DNA of 64,000 nt, taken from NCBI GenBank assembly GCA_003135415.1, contig PLBP01000032.1, forward strand, positions 1-64,000. The letters run 5' to 3'. Shown here in pieces: positions 37,267-44,528 of the stretch. Position numbers and translations under genes: made by a program. Under the pieces are notes generated by a model. That model was not told the DNA's origin. It saw nothing but the letters and a program-made list of their open reading frames with translations, and ran no database searches. Source of the stretch: Hyphomicrobiales bacterium. Lineage in GTDB: Bacteria; Pseudomonadota; Alphaproteobacteria; Rhizobiales; Xanthobacteraceae. Positions within the stretch are counted from its first letter, which is position 1, and each line of letters begins with the position of its first letter.

Positions 37267-37283
37267 TTTAGAACTATTCGCAC
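37267..37283. promoter_or_regulatory. Candidate Irr (ICE-like) site upstream of hemA
   Basis: TTTAGAACTATTCGCAC matches the first ten fixed positions of the ICE consensus TTTAGAA-N3-TTCTAAA but not the last four. It lies 30 bases upstream of the hemA start. Irr is known to control haem synthesis in rhizobia, so the position makes sense, but a half-conserved box could be chance. Confidence 0.35.
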
Positions 37284-37608
37284 TTTGGTGCCGCTTGTGG
37301 CTAGAGGGCAAGACACCATACCTGCGGCTGATATTCTACGATAAATAGCTGCCGTAGCGTAATAAGTAGATTAAAATCAGATAGATGTATAGAGGTTTCT
37401 AAATACCTATTTTATAACCGGCATGAATTTGCAAGCAATCTTCCGGGGCGGATTGGGAATCGATCGAGATCGGCGGTTCGCCCGAGAATTTCGCCCGATT
37501 TGCCCCAACCTCTGATCGTTAACGGTTTTGCAACCTTGAACCCGGAAATTATTGCCTAGCGCCGAAATGCGCCATCGCCGCCGGACGGCCCGCACGGAGA
37601 ATTCCCAA
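37284..37608. other. Intergenic region, hemA to flagellar relic
   Basis: No gene is supported here. The stretch 37320-37430 is notably AT-rich against the GC-rich background and includes GGTTTCTAAATACC and a run of TTTTATAA. Near the end, GTTAACGGTTTTGCAA contains a CtrA half-site (TTAAC) before the fliF relic. It probably held the old flagellar operon promoter. Confidence 0.4.
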
Positions 37609-38076
37609 GTGAACGGTCTCATCGAGTTCGTCAAAACGCTGGGGGCGGCGCGCGGCGCGGCCATGGGCGCGGCCACCGCGATCCTGATCGGCTTCTTCGC
37701 CTTCGTCATCATGCACTTCTCGCAACCGACGATGGCGCCGCTCTTCACCGAGCTCACACTCGACGATTCCGGGCGCATCGTGAAGGAGCTCGAGACGCAA
37801 GGAATTCCCTACGAGCTGCGCGGCGACGGCACGACGGTGTTCGTGCCGAAGACGCAGGTGACAAAGCTGCGCATGCGGCTTACCGAAACCGGGCTGCCGC
37901 GCGGCGGATCCGTCGGCTACGAGATTTTCGACAAGTCCGACGCGATCGAATGGGCCGATGGCGGCGTCACGCGCGAGCACGCCGCGATCGAAGCGCGCAT
38001 CAACGAAGCGGTGGCGCGCTATCTCGGCAGCAGCACGAAATCTTTGAGCCTTCCCGATCTGGAGAGTGAAAAATGA
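37609..38076 (+). pseudogene. Flagellar relic: FliF N-terminus joined in frame to FliH C-terminus
   Basis: The 155-codon ORF begins at GTG 37609 with the normal FliF start (MNGLIEFVKTLGAARG), its first membrane helix and the periplasmic stretch up to GGSVGYEIFDKSDA, about the first 110 residues of the MS-ring protein. It then changes abruptly to IEWADGGVTREHAAIEARINEAVARYL, which looks like the end of FliH. Most of fliF, all of fliG and the start of fliH would be missing. The stop overlaps the next start (ATGA), as expected at a native fliH-fliN border. It could encode a small membrane protein, but no flagellar function is possible. The FliF part is strong; the FliH part is from pattern memory. 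Confidence 0.75.
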
Positions 38077-38381
38077 GCGACCAACCGACGACCAATAAAC
38101 AGACGGACAAAACTCCGCCGCTCCCCGATCTCGAGCGCGACGTCGACATGACGGCGCGCGTTGCCGAGCAGCTCGCCTCCTCGCATATCGGCCGCACGGT
38201 CGCCCAGGTCGAGCGCGATCTCATCCTCGACACGCTCAAGCATTGCCTCGGCAACCGGACGCACGCCGCGAGCATTCTCGGCATCTCGATCCGGACGCTC
38301 CGCAATAAGCTCAACGAATACATGACCGAGGGCTATGCCGTGCCCTCGCCGGCTTCGGGCGTGGCCTCTTCGGCCGCCTGA
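38073..38381 (+). pseudogene. Flagellar relic: probable FliN start joined to FlbD C-terminal HTH
   Basis: A 102-codon ORF. Its first about 25 residues (MSDQPTTNKQTDKTPPLPDLE) are hydrophilic and fit a FliN N-terminus by position after fliH. From about residue 37 it matches the end of the sigma-54 activator FlbD: SSHIGRTVAQVERDLILDTL and the Fis-type helix-turn-helix NRTHAASILGISIRTLRNKL. The receiver and AAA+ domains of FlbD, and the C-terminal SpoA domain of FliN, are absent. The frame is open, so a stand-alone DNA-binding protein could still be made. A short inverted repeat (AGGCCG...CGGCCT) follows the stop. Confidence 0.7.
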
Positions 38382-38520
38382 CAACGAATCAGGCCGCCCG
38401 CTAGCGGCCTGGTGGGGAGCGACAGGGCGAGGGCCTCAAGCCCGCGCCTTTCGCTTTGGTGTTGCCGGAGTTCGGAATTCCCCGGAACAAGCCAGAAAAG
38501 TTCCCGCTAACCCCGGCTTA

Positions 38521-38539
38521 TTAACCATCCGCTAACCAT
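38521..38539. promoter_or_regulatory. CtrA-like site upstream of flhA relic
   Basis: TTAACCATCCGCTAACCAT contains TTAA-N7-CTAA, one mismatch from the CtrA consensus TTAA-N7-TTAA, and two TTAACCAT-like half-sites. It lies 55-73 bases upstream of the flhA start. It has survived although its target gene is broken. Confidence 0.5.
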
Positions 38540-38593
38540 GAACCCGGCAAATTTTGCCTTGCAGGGGGAACGCGCTTTCGCGCGGTCAGGGGC

Positions 38594-39062
38594 ATGACCG
38601 ACATCACCGCAGGAGAAAAGACCGCGCCCGGTATAAGGTTGCCTGGCTTTGCCGATTTGGCGACGCTGATGCGCCGCGGCGACCTCGCGCTTGCGGTCGC
38701 TGTGATGATGATCCTGGTCGTCCTAGTGCCAGATCTGCGCAATGAATCTCTCGCCGCACGGCTATCTCGCGCTGATTTCGCTTTCGCCCCGCTGGGAGCA
38801 GACTTTCGCCGAATCGATGGTCGGCGAAGGCGACGCCCGCACCCTCGCCATGCAGCCCTCGAAGCTTTCCGAATTCGTCAGCCTCGTGCGCGAGCGCTTC
38901 TAGGAGGCCGGGCGCCAGTCCGAATCGCCGGTCTTGCTCGCGAGCGCCGCGGCCCGGCCCTTCGTGCGCTCGATCGTGGAGCGCTTCCGGCCGCAGACTA
39001 CGTTATTATCGCAAAGCGAGATTCACCCGCGCATCCGGCTGAAGATGATCGGCAGCGTCTGA
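38594..39062 (+). pseudogene. flhA: flhA remnant: head and tail only, with frameshift and amber stop
   Basis: The first about 47 codons give a normal FlhA start (GIRLPGFADLATLMRRGDLALAVAV, first membrane helix). They run in frame into PDLRNESLA, which belongs near the C-terminus, so roughly the central 550-600 codons are gone. About 10 codons after the joint the frame slips: the continuation GYLALISLSPRWEQTFAES lies in another frame. That frame has a TAG at 38901-38903 and then continues PVLLAS...FVRSIVERFRPQT...LKMIGSV to TGA at 39060-39062. FlhA is the export gate of the flagellar secretion system, so this system cannot work. Confidence 0.88.
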
Positions 39063-39118
39063 AGCGGCTGCAAGGGTCGAGGATCGAGACGAAGTTCTAA
39101 AGCCGTGAACGGATCGCC

Positions 39119-39724
39119 ATGCCCGGCCCCCTCAAGGACGAATTTACGTTGGTGCCGCCGGGACAAATCTCGGCGGTGGTCACGCATCTTGAAATGCGCA
39201 CGCAACTCCCACTCCGGCGCGACCACGTGAAGCAGGGGGAATACGCGCTCCGCCGCCAGCCGGCGCCCGAGCTCGGCTGGTATCGCGAGCTCTACCGCCG
39301 CGTCGGCCAGGATTGGCTGTGGTTCTCCCGCCTCGCGATGGCCGATGCGGCGCTTATCGCCATTACCCACGACGAGGCCGTCGAGGTGCATGCGCTTCGC
39401 CACCGCGGCCGCGACGAAGGGATCCTTGAAATTGATTTCCGCCGCTTCCCCGATGTCGAGATCGCGTTTCTCGGCGTCGTTCCTTCGCTGCTCGGCAAGG
39501 GGGCGGGGCGCTATTTGATGAACCGCGCGCTCGAGATCGCCTGGGGCCGCACGCCGAAGCGGGTGACGATCCATACCTGCACGCTCGATCACCCGCGCGC
39601 GCTCGAATTCTACCGCAAGACCGGCTTCGTGCCCTATTCGCGCTCGGTCGAGATCGCCGACGACCCGCGCCTGCACGGCATCCTGCCGCGCACGGCTGCG
39701 CCGCACGTCCCCATCATCGAATGA
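39119..39724 (+). CDS. GNAT family N-acetyltransferase
   Basis: A 201-residue acetyltransferase. The acetyl-CoA loop is VPSLLGKGAGRYLMNRALEIAW and the C-terminal TCTLDHPRALEFYRKTGF is typical of GNAT proteins. The N-terminal half (WYRELYRRVGQDWLWFSRLAM) is distinctive for a conserved rhizobial subgroup. Substrate unknown. It is full length and sits between the flhA and fliI relics, convergent with fliJ, so it was bypassed by the deletions. Confidence 0.85.
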   Translation: MPGPLKDEFTLVPPGQISAVVTHLEMRTQLPLRRDHVKQGEYALRRQPAPELGWYRELYRRVGQDWLWFSRLAMADAALIAITHDEAVEVHALRHRGRDEGILEIDFRRFPDVEIAFLGVVPSLLGKGAGRYLMNRALEIAWGRTPKRVTIHTCTLDHPRALEFYRKTGFVPYSRSVEIADDPRLHGILPRTAAPHVPIIE

Positions 39725-39737
39725 TCGCTGATTAAGT

Positions 39738-40145
39738 TCAGACCCGTACGCGGTGAGCGCCGATATGGTCGAGCTCTGCCTGCTCGATCGCGGCGTCCTC
39801 GGCACGCTCGCGCTGATGGTCGCGCTCTTCCAGGATCTCGACCTTCTTCAACTCCTCGAACGCCTCGGCCAATGCGGCACGGGCGTCTTCGAGTTGAACC
39901 TTGAGGTCGTTGGCCGAGCGGGCGAGGTTGTCGCGGCGCTGGATCGCGGCCTTAGCATAGGTCGGGTAGGCGAAGTGGCCGGGATCGGTGATGCCGGCGC
40001 GTTCTTGCTCGGTCTTGATTTCACGCTCGAGGTCGGCGGTCATCCGCTCGAATTCGGCGATCATCGCCTCGATCTGGGCGACTTGGCGGCGCTTTTCGTC
40101 GACCTGGAAGCGCTTCAGGCGGATCAGGGTTTCACGCGATTTCAT
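39738..40145 (-). CDS. fliJ: Flagellar export chaperone FliJ, full length
   Basis: A 135-residue, almost wholly helical coiled-coil protein matching rhizobial FliJ from MKSRETLIRLKRFQVDEKRRQVAQIE onward (core quoted: RLKRFQVDEKRRQVAQIE) to a charged C-terminus. FliJ normally sits in the FliI hexamer and links it to FlhA. Both partners are broken here. The reading frame is open throughout. It lies 24 bases after the fliI relic on the same strand. Confidence 0.85.
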   Translation of the reverse strand: MKSRETLIRLKRFQVDEKRRQVAQIEAMIAEFERMTADLEREIKTEQERAGITDPGHFAYPTYAKAAIQRRDNLARSANDLKVQLEDARAALAEAFEELKKVEILEERDHQRERAEDAAIEQAELDHIGAHRVRV

Positions 40146-40169
40146 ACCGGCGATACTCCACGCGTCCGG

Positions 40170-40528
40170 TTAGGATTCAGTTGCCCCGGCGCCGACTATC
40201 TGCGCCAGGCGGCTATATCCTTCGCCTAGATTGGTTGCCTCTTCCTTACCTTGGGCAAGAAAAGCCTCCAGGGCCGGAAATAGGCCGATTGCCTCGTCCG
40301 TCTCGGCATTGGTCCCCTGCCGATAGGCCCCGAGCCGGATCAGCTCCTCCATATCCCCGTAGATCGACAACAGCCGCTTGGCGCGGACAACGGCCGGCCA
40401 ATATTGCGGGTCGCAGGCCTTCGGCATGGTGCGGGAGATCGACTTCAAGACATTAATGGCCGGGTAGCGACTCGCCCATAAATCTCGGGTCCGTCGAGTT
40501 CCGCGATCTGTTCAGCCAAGGCTTTCAT
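40170..40528 (-). pseudogene. fliI: fliI remnant: head joined out of frame to tail
   Basis: On the minus strand an ATG at 40528 opens the normal FliI start MKALAEQIAELDGPEIYGRV. After about 20 codons the sequence jumps to the C-terminal RYPAINVLKSISRTMPKACDP in another frame, which continues through YGDMEELIRLGAYRQGTN to the stop at 40170. The first frame ends at a TGA within 10 codons. The Walker motifs and catalytic core of this export ATPase are missing. The track lists only the tail as an ORF at 40170-40448; the head is too short for the track. Confidence 0.85.
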
Positions 40529-40867
40529 CGAATCGCAGGCCCTCAAAAGGCAACGTTTTGTTTACCCGGCTCCTTAATGCTTAAGGAACCTCCCGGGCGC
40601 CGGTCCCTTCGGGCCGGCGTATTCGGGGTGTTGCTTGGCCCGGCTTCTTGAAGTTGCATGTTAACCGGGGTCTTGGGCGAATCTGACCGTACGTCAGTAT
40701 CTTACGACGATTCGCGAAGATTCGCTCGTGACCACCTTGCGGACAGGAATTAGGTTCTGTTAACCATTCCTCGGTAGCGTGCGAATCGTGAATTCCGAGC
40801 CGGTAACACGGGCAAGCGGCGCCCGGGCCGGGTGAGTCCCCCGAAAAGGGCCTGGAAGGGGATTGGC
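40529..40867. promoter_or_regulatory. ctrA promoter region with GANTC cluster and CtrA half-sites
   Basis: 339 bases without a gene. GANTC sites, the target of the cell-cycle methylase CcrM, occur at 40530, 40679, 40709, 40719 and 40783, four of them within 109 bases. CtrA-type half-sites are seen at 40760 (TTAACCAT) and near 40661 (GTTAACC), plus a palindrome CCTTAATGCTTAAGG near 40572. A hairpin with a TTCG loop (CGCCGG...CCGGCG) lies around 40598-40618. This fits the methylation- and CtrA-controlled ctrA promoters known in alphaproteobacteria. Confidence 0.6.
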
Positions 40868-41569
40868 ATGCGAGTGCTTCTGATTGAGGACGATGGCGCG
40901 ACGGCGAAGAGCATCGAATTGATGCTCAAGTCAGAGAGCTTCAACGTCTACGTTACCGATCTCGGCGAAGAGGGTGTCGATCTCGGTAAACTTTACGATT
41001 ACGACATCATTCTTCTCGACCTCAACCTCCCCGACATGTCGGGATACGAGGTGCTGCGGTCGCTCAGGATCGCCAAGATCAAGACCCCGATCCTGATTCT
41101 CTCCGGCCTCGCCGGCATCGAAGACAAGGTAAAGGGTCTCGGCTTCGGCGCCGACGACTATATGACCAAGCCCTTCCACAAGGACGAACTCGTCGCGCGC
41201 ATCCATGCGATCGTGCGGCGCTCGAAGGGCCATGCGCAGTCGGTCATCAACACGGGCGATCTCGTCGTCAATCTCGATACCAAGACGGTCGAAGTGAACG
41301 GCGCGCGCGTGCATCTGACCGGCAAGGAATATCAGATGCTGGAGCTCTTATCGCTCCGCAAAGGCACCACGCTCACCAAGGAGATGTTCCTCAACCATCT
41401 CTATGGCGGCATGGACGAGCCGGAGCTGAAAATCATCGACGTCTTCATCTGCAAGCTGCGCAAGAAACTCGCCAACGCCTCGAACGGCAAGAACTACATC
41501 GAGACCGTCTGGGGGCGCGGCTATGTGCTGCGCGAGCCGATCGAAAGCGAAACGCGCATTTCCGCCTGA
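40868..41569 (+). CDS. ctrA: Cell-cycle response regulator CtrA
   Basis: A 233-residue OmpR-family response regulator, the master cell-cycle regulator of alphaproteobacteria. The receiver is near-consensus ([19 protein letters not shown], phospho-Asp in [13 protein letters not shown], Lys in [19 protein letters not shown]). The winged helix has [18 protein letters not shown] and FICKLRKKL. The start at 40868 gives the family N-terminus MRVLLIEDD; the track's 12-residue extension is rejected. A strong terminator follows. Its inhibitor sciP and phosphotransferase chpT are both in this window. Confidence 0.97.
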   Translation: MRVLLIEDDGATAKSIELMLKSESFNVYVTDLGEEGVDLGKLYDYDIILLDLNLPDMSGYEVLRSLRIAKIKTPILILSGLAGIEDKVKGLGFGADDYMTKPFHKDELVARIHAIVRRSKGHAQSVINTGDLVVNLDTKTVEVNGARVHLTGKEYQMLELLSLRKGTTLTKEMFLNHLYGGMDEPELKIIDVFICKLRKKLANASNGKNYIETVWGRGYVLREPIESETRISA

Positions 41570-41598
41570 CGTCCTCCACCCAACGATCCTAAAAAGAC

Positions 41599-41628
41599 GA
41601 AACCCCGCCGCGAGGCGGGGTTTTGTTT
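41599..41628 (+). terminator. Intrinsic terminator after ctrA
   Basis: AACCCCGCC-GCGA-GGCGGGGTT forms a perfect 9-base stem with a GCGA loop, followed by TTGTTTTG. It sits 30 bases past the ctrA stop and just before the convergent cheR end, so it may serve both directions. Confidence 0.85.
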
Positions 41629-41652
41629 TGGGCGCCGCGGAGCCGCTCGATG

Positions 41653-42504
41653 TCAGCGTGCGGTGGCGGCGAGCTTCGGCTTCTGCGGCTGTGGCTCCGC
41701 CCGTATATAAAGTCCGCGTTTTTCGGCGAGCGGCACGAAAATGTTGGTAAGGCCGACCACCGTTTCAGCCGCTCCCATCAGCAGAAACCCGTCCGGCGCG
41801 AGCTGGCGGTAAATCCGCTCAAGCACGCCGGTCTTTGTCGCCTGGTCGAAATAGATCAGTACGTTGCGGCAAAACACGACGTCGAAGGTTCCGAGCGCTG
41901 CAAAATCCGCGAGCAGATTGAGCTGGCGGAATTGGACCATCTTGCGGATCGCTTCCGAAAGCCGCCATTGCTCGCCGACCTGCTCGAAATGCTGCATCAG
42001 CATCTGAATCGGCAGGCCGCGTTGCACCTCGAACTGGCTGTAAATGCCGGCACGCGCCTTCTCCAGCACGTCGTGCGAAATGTCGGTCGCGAGAATTTCA
42101 ATCCGCCAGCCGGAAAATTTCTCCTGCACGCTCTTTAGCATCATGGCGAGCGAGTAGGGTTCCTGGCCGGTCGAGGCGGCCGCGCACCAGATGCGGAAGC
42201 GTTTCGTATGTGCGCGCGCGCTCAACAGCGCGGGAAGCACGGTGTCGCGGAAACGGTCGAACGGAATCTTGTCGCGGAAGAAGAACGATTCGTTGATCGT
42301 CATCGCCTCGGTGATTTCCGCCTTGAGCGGCTCCGAATCCGGCTCCCGCAAGCGCCGGACGAGATCGGTGATCGAAGCGCAGCTAGCGCGGCGCGCCACC
42401 GGCATCAGGCGGCTTTCGATCAAATACTGCTTTTCCGGCGCCAGCACCAAGCCGGAGCGCTCGCGCAGGAGCTTGCGCAAATATTCGTAATCGAGCGGCG
42501 TCAC
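41653..42504 (-). CDS. cheR: Chemotaxis protein methyltransferase CheR
   Basis: A 283-residue SAM-dependent enzyme that methylates glutamates of chemoreceptors. It has the helical CheR N-domain and the SAM-binding WCAAASTGQEPYSLAMML, ILATDISHDVLEKA and FDVVFCRNVLIYFD. The GTG at 42504 overlaps the cheB stop (GTGA) and gives the family start TPLDYEYLRKLLRERSG; the longer track start is rejected. Last gene of the minus-strand che operon. The frame is intact. Confidence 0.93.
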   Translation of the reverse strand: MTPLDYEYLRKLLRERSGLVLAPEKQYLIESRLMPVARRASCASITDLVRRLREPDSEPLKAEITEAMTINESFFFRDKIPFDRFRDTVLPALLSARAHTKRFRIWCAAASTGQEPYSLAMMLKSVQEKFSGWRIEILATDISHDVLEKARAGIYSQFEVQRGLPIQMLMQHFEQVGEQWRLSEAIRKMVQFRQLNLLADFAALGTFDVVFCRNVLIYFDQATKTGVLERIYRQLAPDGFLLMGAAETVVGLTNIFVPLAEKRGLYIRAEPQPQKPKLAATAR

Positions 42505-43628
42505 GAGCGATCCCCGTTGACCAGGCGCACGACCCTGGACGCGATCTCCTCGAGCGGAAGCACCGCGGAGCATTGTCCGCTATGCGCGGCCGAACCCGGC
42601 ATGCCCCACACCACACTCGACGCTTCGTCCTGCGCGATGACGCTGCCGCCGCCCGCGGCGATGTCGCGCGCGCCCTCGGTGCCGTCCGTGCCCATGCCCG
42701 TGAGCACGACCGCGAGCAGCGCCGGGCCGAACGCCGTCGCCGCCGAGTGAAACAGCGGATCGACCGCGGGCTTGCAAAAATGCACGGGCGCATCGTCGCC
42801 GATCACGATCGCGGTTGATTCCGCCTGCCGCTCGAGCCGCATGTGCTTGCCGCCCGGCGCCACGTAAAGCGTCCCGGGTTTGATCGTCTCGCCGTGTACG
42901 CCCTCATGCGCGGGCCGATTGGCGGCGCGAGCGAGGTGTTCGGCGAGGATGGCGGTGAAGGTCGGCGGCATGTGCTGCGTGATCACGATCGGCAAGCGAG
43001 CAAGCACGGGCGATAGCCCGCGAATCAGCACTTGCAGCGCTTGCGGACCGCCGGTGGAACTGCCAATCGCGAGCACGCGGGGAGGAACGGGGGAAAAGGG
43101 CCGCAGCGAAATCGCTTGCGCCCGTGGATCAATCGCCTCGCCGCGGAGCCCTTTCGAATGCAACGGTGCGGAGCGCGCGCGGCGGCCGAGATGCTTGATC
43201 TTCTCGACGATCTCGTGGCGGAACGAGAGCGTGAACATGATTTCCCGGCTCGTCTCGGGCTTGGTCACGTAATCGATGGCGCCCAATGAGAGCGCCTTCA
43301 AGCTCACCTCGGCGTTACGGCGGGTGAGCGTCGAGGCCATGATCACGACGAGATCGGACTTGCGCGCCAACAGAAGCGGGAGCGCGGAAAGTCCGTCGAG
43401 CTCGGGCATGTCGATGTCGAGCACGACGATGTCGGGCTTGAGTTTCAGCACGTTATCGACGGCCTCGCGGCCGTTGCGGAACGTACCGACGACCTCGATG
43501 CCGGATTCTTCCGAAAGCCATCGCGACATCAGGCCGCGCACGACCACCGCATCGTCAACGATCATGACGCGAATGGCGTGCCCCGCTGTACTTTTGGGGG
43601 CGATCTGCGGCAAGGACATGATGCTCAA
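42501..43628 (-). CDS. cheB: Chemotaxis methylesterase/response regulator CheB
   Basis: A 375-residue two-domain protein. The receiver has MIVDDAVVVRGLMSRW and phospho-Asp in VVLDIDMPELDGLS. The esterase has the catalytic triad region IGSSTGGPQAL, ITQHMPPTFT and VLTGMGTDGTEGAR. It removes methyl groups from chemoreceptors after phosphorylation by CheA. Overlaps cheR by GTGA and lies 66 bases after cheY. Confidence 0.94.
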   Translation of the reverse strand: MSIMSLPQIAPKSTAGHAIRVMIVDDAVVVRGLMSRWLSEESGIEVVGTFRNGREAVDNVLKLKPDIVVLDIDMPELDGLSALPLLLARKSDLVVIMASTLTRRNAEVSLKALSLGAIDYVTKPETSREIMFTLSFRHEIVEKIKHLGRRARSAPLHSKGLRGEAIDPRAQAISLRPFSPVPPRVLAIGSSTGGPQALQVLIRGLSPVLARLPIVITQHMPPTFTAILAEHLARAANRPAHEGVHGETIKPGTLYVAPGGKHMRLERQAESTAIVIGDDAPVHFCKPAVDPLFHSAATAFGPALLAVVLTGMGTDGTEGARDIAAGGGSVIAQDEASSVVWGMPGSAAHSGQCSAVLPLEEIASRVVRLVNGDRS

Positions 43629-43694
43629 CCGGAACTCAACTCACCGAACAAGAGACGTGGAACGAGCCTTCCGCCGAAAGGCGGAAGGGTGTCT

Positions 43695-44060
43695 TCAGAT
43701 CAGGCCGACTTCCTGGAACTTCGCTTCGACGATTTCCTTGTCGAACGGCTTCATGATGTATTCGTCGGCGCCGGCATGCATCGCACGCGCGATATGCGCG
43801 AGGTCGTTTTCGGTGGTGCAGAAGACGACCTTCGGCTTGTCGCCGTGCGGCATGGCGCGGAGCGCGCGGAGGAATTCGTAGCCGTCCATCACCGGCATGT
43901 TCCAATCCAGGAGAATCGCCTCGGGCATCTCCTTGGTGCACGATTCGAGCGCCTGACGGCCGTCGGCCGCTTCTACGATGGCAAAGCCGAATCCTTCGAG
44001 GATTCGCCGAGCCACCTTTCGAATTACGCTCGAATCGTCGATTACAAGACAACGTTTCAT
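43695..44060 (-). CDS. cheY: CheY-type single-domain response regulator
   Basis: A 121-residue receiver with acidic pair DD (CLVIDDSSVIR), phospho-Asp in ILLDWNMPVMDGYE, Thr in FCTTEND and Lys in YIMKPFDKE. It is the output receiver of the che operon and would normally bind FliM at the flagellar motor. Whether FliM exists in this genome is unknown; the nearby flagellar cluster is broken. A paralogue with a non-flagellar output cannot be excluded. Confidence 0.9.
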   Translation of the reverse strand: MKRCLVIDDSSVIRKVARRILEGFGFAIVEAADGRQALESCTKEMPEAILLDWNMPVMDGYEFLRALRAMPHGDKPKVVFCTTENDLAHIARAMHAGADEYIMKPFDKEIVEAKFQEVGLI

Positions 44061-44075
44061 TGTCGGGGTCTCCTT

Positions 44076-44528
44076 TTACGCAGCAAGCTCTGGGGTTTTC
44101 AGTTCGAGTACGCGTTCGACGTCGAGGACGACCATCAAGCGGTCGTCGAGCTGGACGACGCCTTCGGCCACGCGCGACCAGCGCGGGTCGAGATTCACCG
44201 GATTGGGGTCGCGGTTCGCGGCCGGAATTTTTAGCACCTCGCCGACGCTGTCGATGAGGAGGCCGTAGGATTCGCCGCGGTGCTCGATGCCGACCGCCAT
44301 GTTGCCCCTGCCCTCTTCGCGGGCCGGAAGATCGAGGCGACGGCGCATGTCGATCGTCGTCACCACGCGCCCGCGCAAGTTCAGAATGCCGGCGATCTCG
44401 GGCGGCGCCAACGGCACGCGTGTCAAGCGATCGACCATGAATACGTCGTGCACGCGCGAAATCGGCAGGCCGAACAATTGATCGGCGATCAATACGGTCA
44501 CGAATTCGATTTCAGGGGCGGTTTGCAT
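44076..44528 (-). CDS. cheW: Chemotaxis coupling protein CheW
   Basis: A 150-residue CheW domain protein (FVTVLIADQLFGLPISRVHDVF, core LFGLPISRVHDV; GILNLRGRVVTTIDMRRRL; YGLLIDSVGEVL). It bridges CheA and chemoreceptors. Its start overlaps the cheA stop by one base (TGATG), so the two are coupled. cheY follows 15 bases later. Confidence 0.93.
   Translation of the reverse strand: MQTAPEIEFVTVLIADQLFGLPISRVHDVFMVDRLTRVPLAPPEIAGILNLRGRVVTTIDMRRRLDLPAREEGRGNMAVGIEHRGESYGLLIDSVGEVLKIPAANRDPNPVNLDPRWSRVAEGVVQLDDRLMVVLDVERVLELKTPELAA

Noticed and set aside
37407-37980. Minus-strand ORFs over the fliF relic
   Set aside because: Antisense shadows; the plus strand matches FliF.
37609-38381. Engineered or natural multi-domain fusion proteins
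   Set aside because: The pieces are partial domains in flagellar gene order; deletion is simpler than designed fusion.
38901-38903. Amber codon in flhA as a recoding or pyrrolysine site
   Set aside because: The gene also has a frameshift and has lost its middle, so decay explains the TAG.
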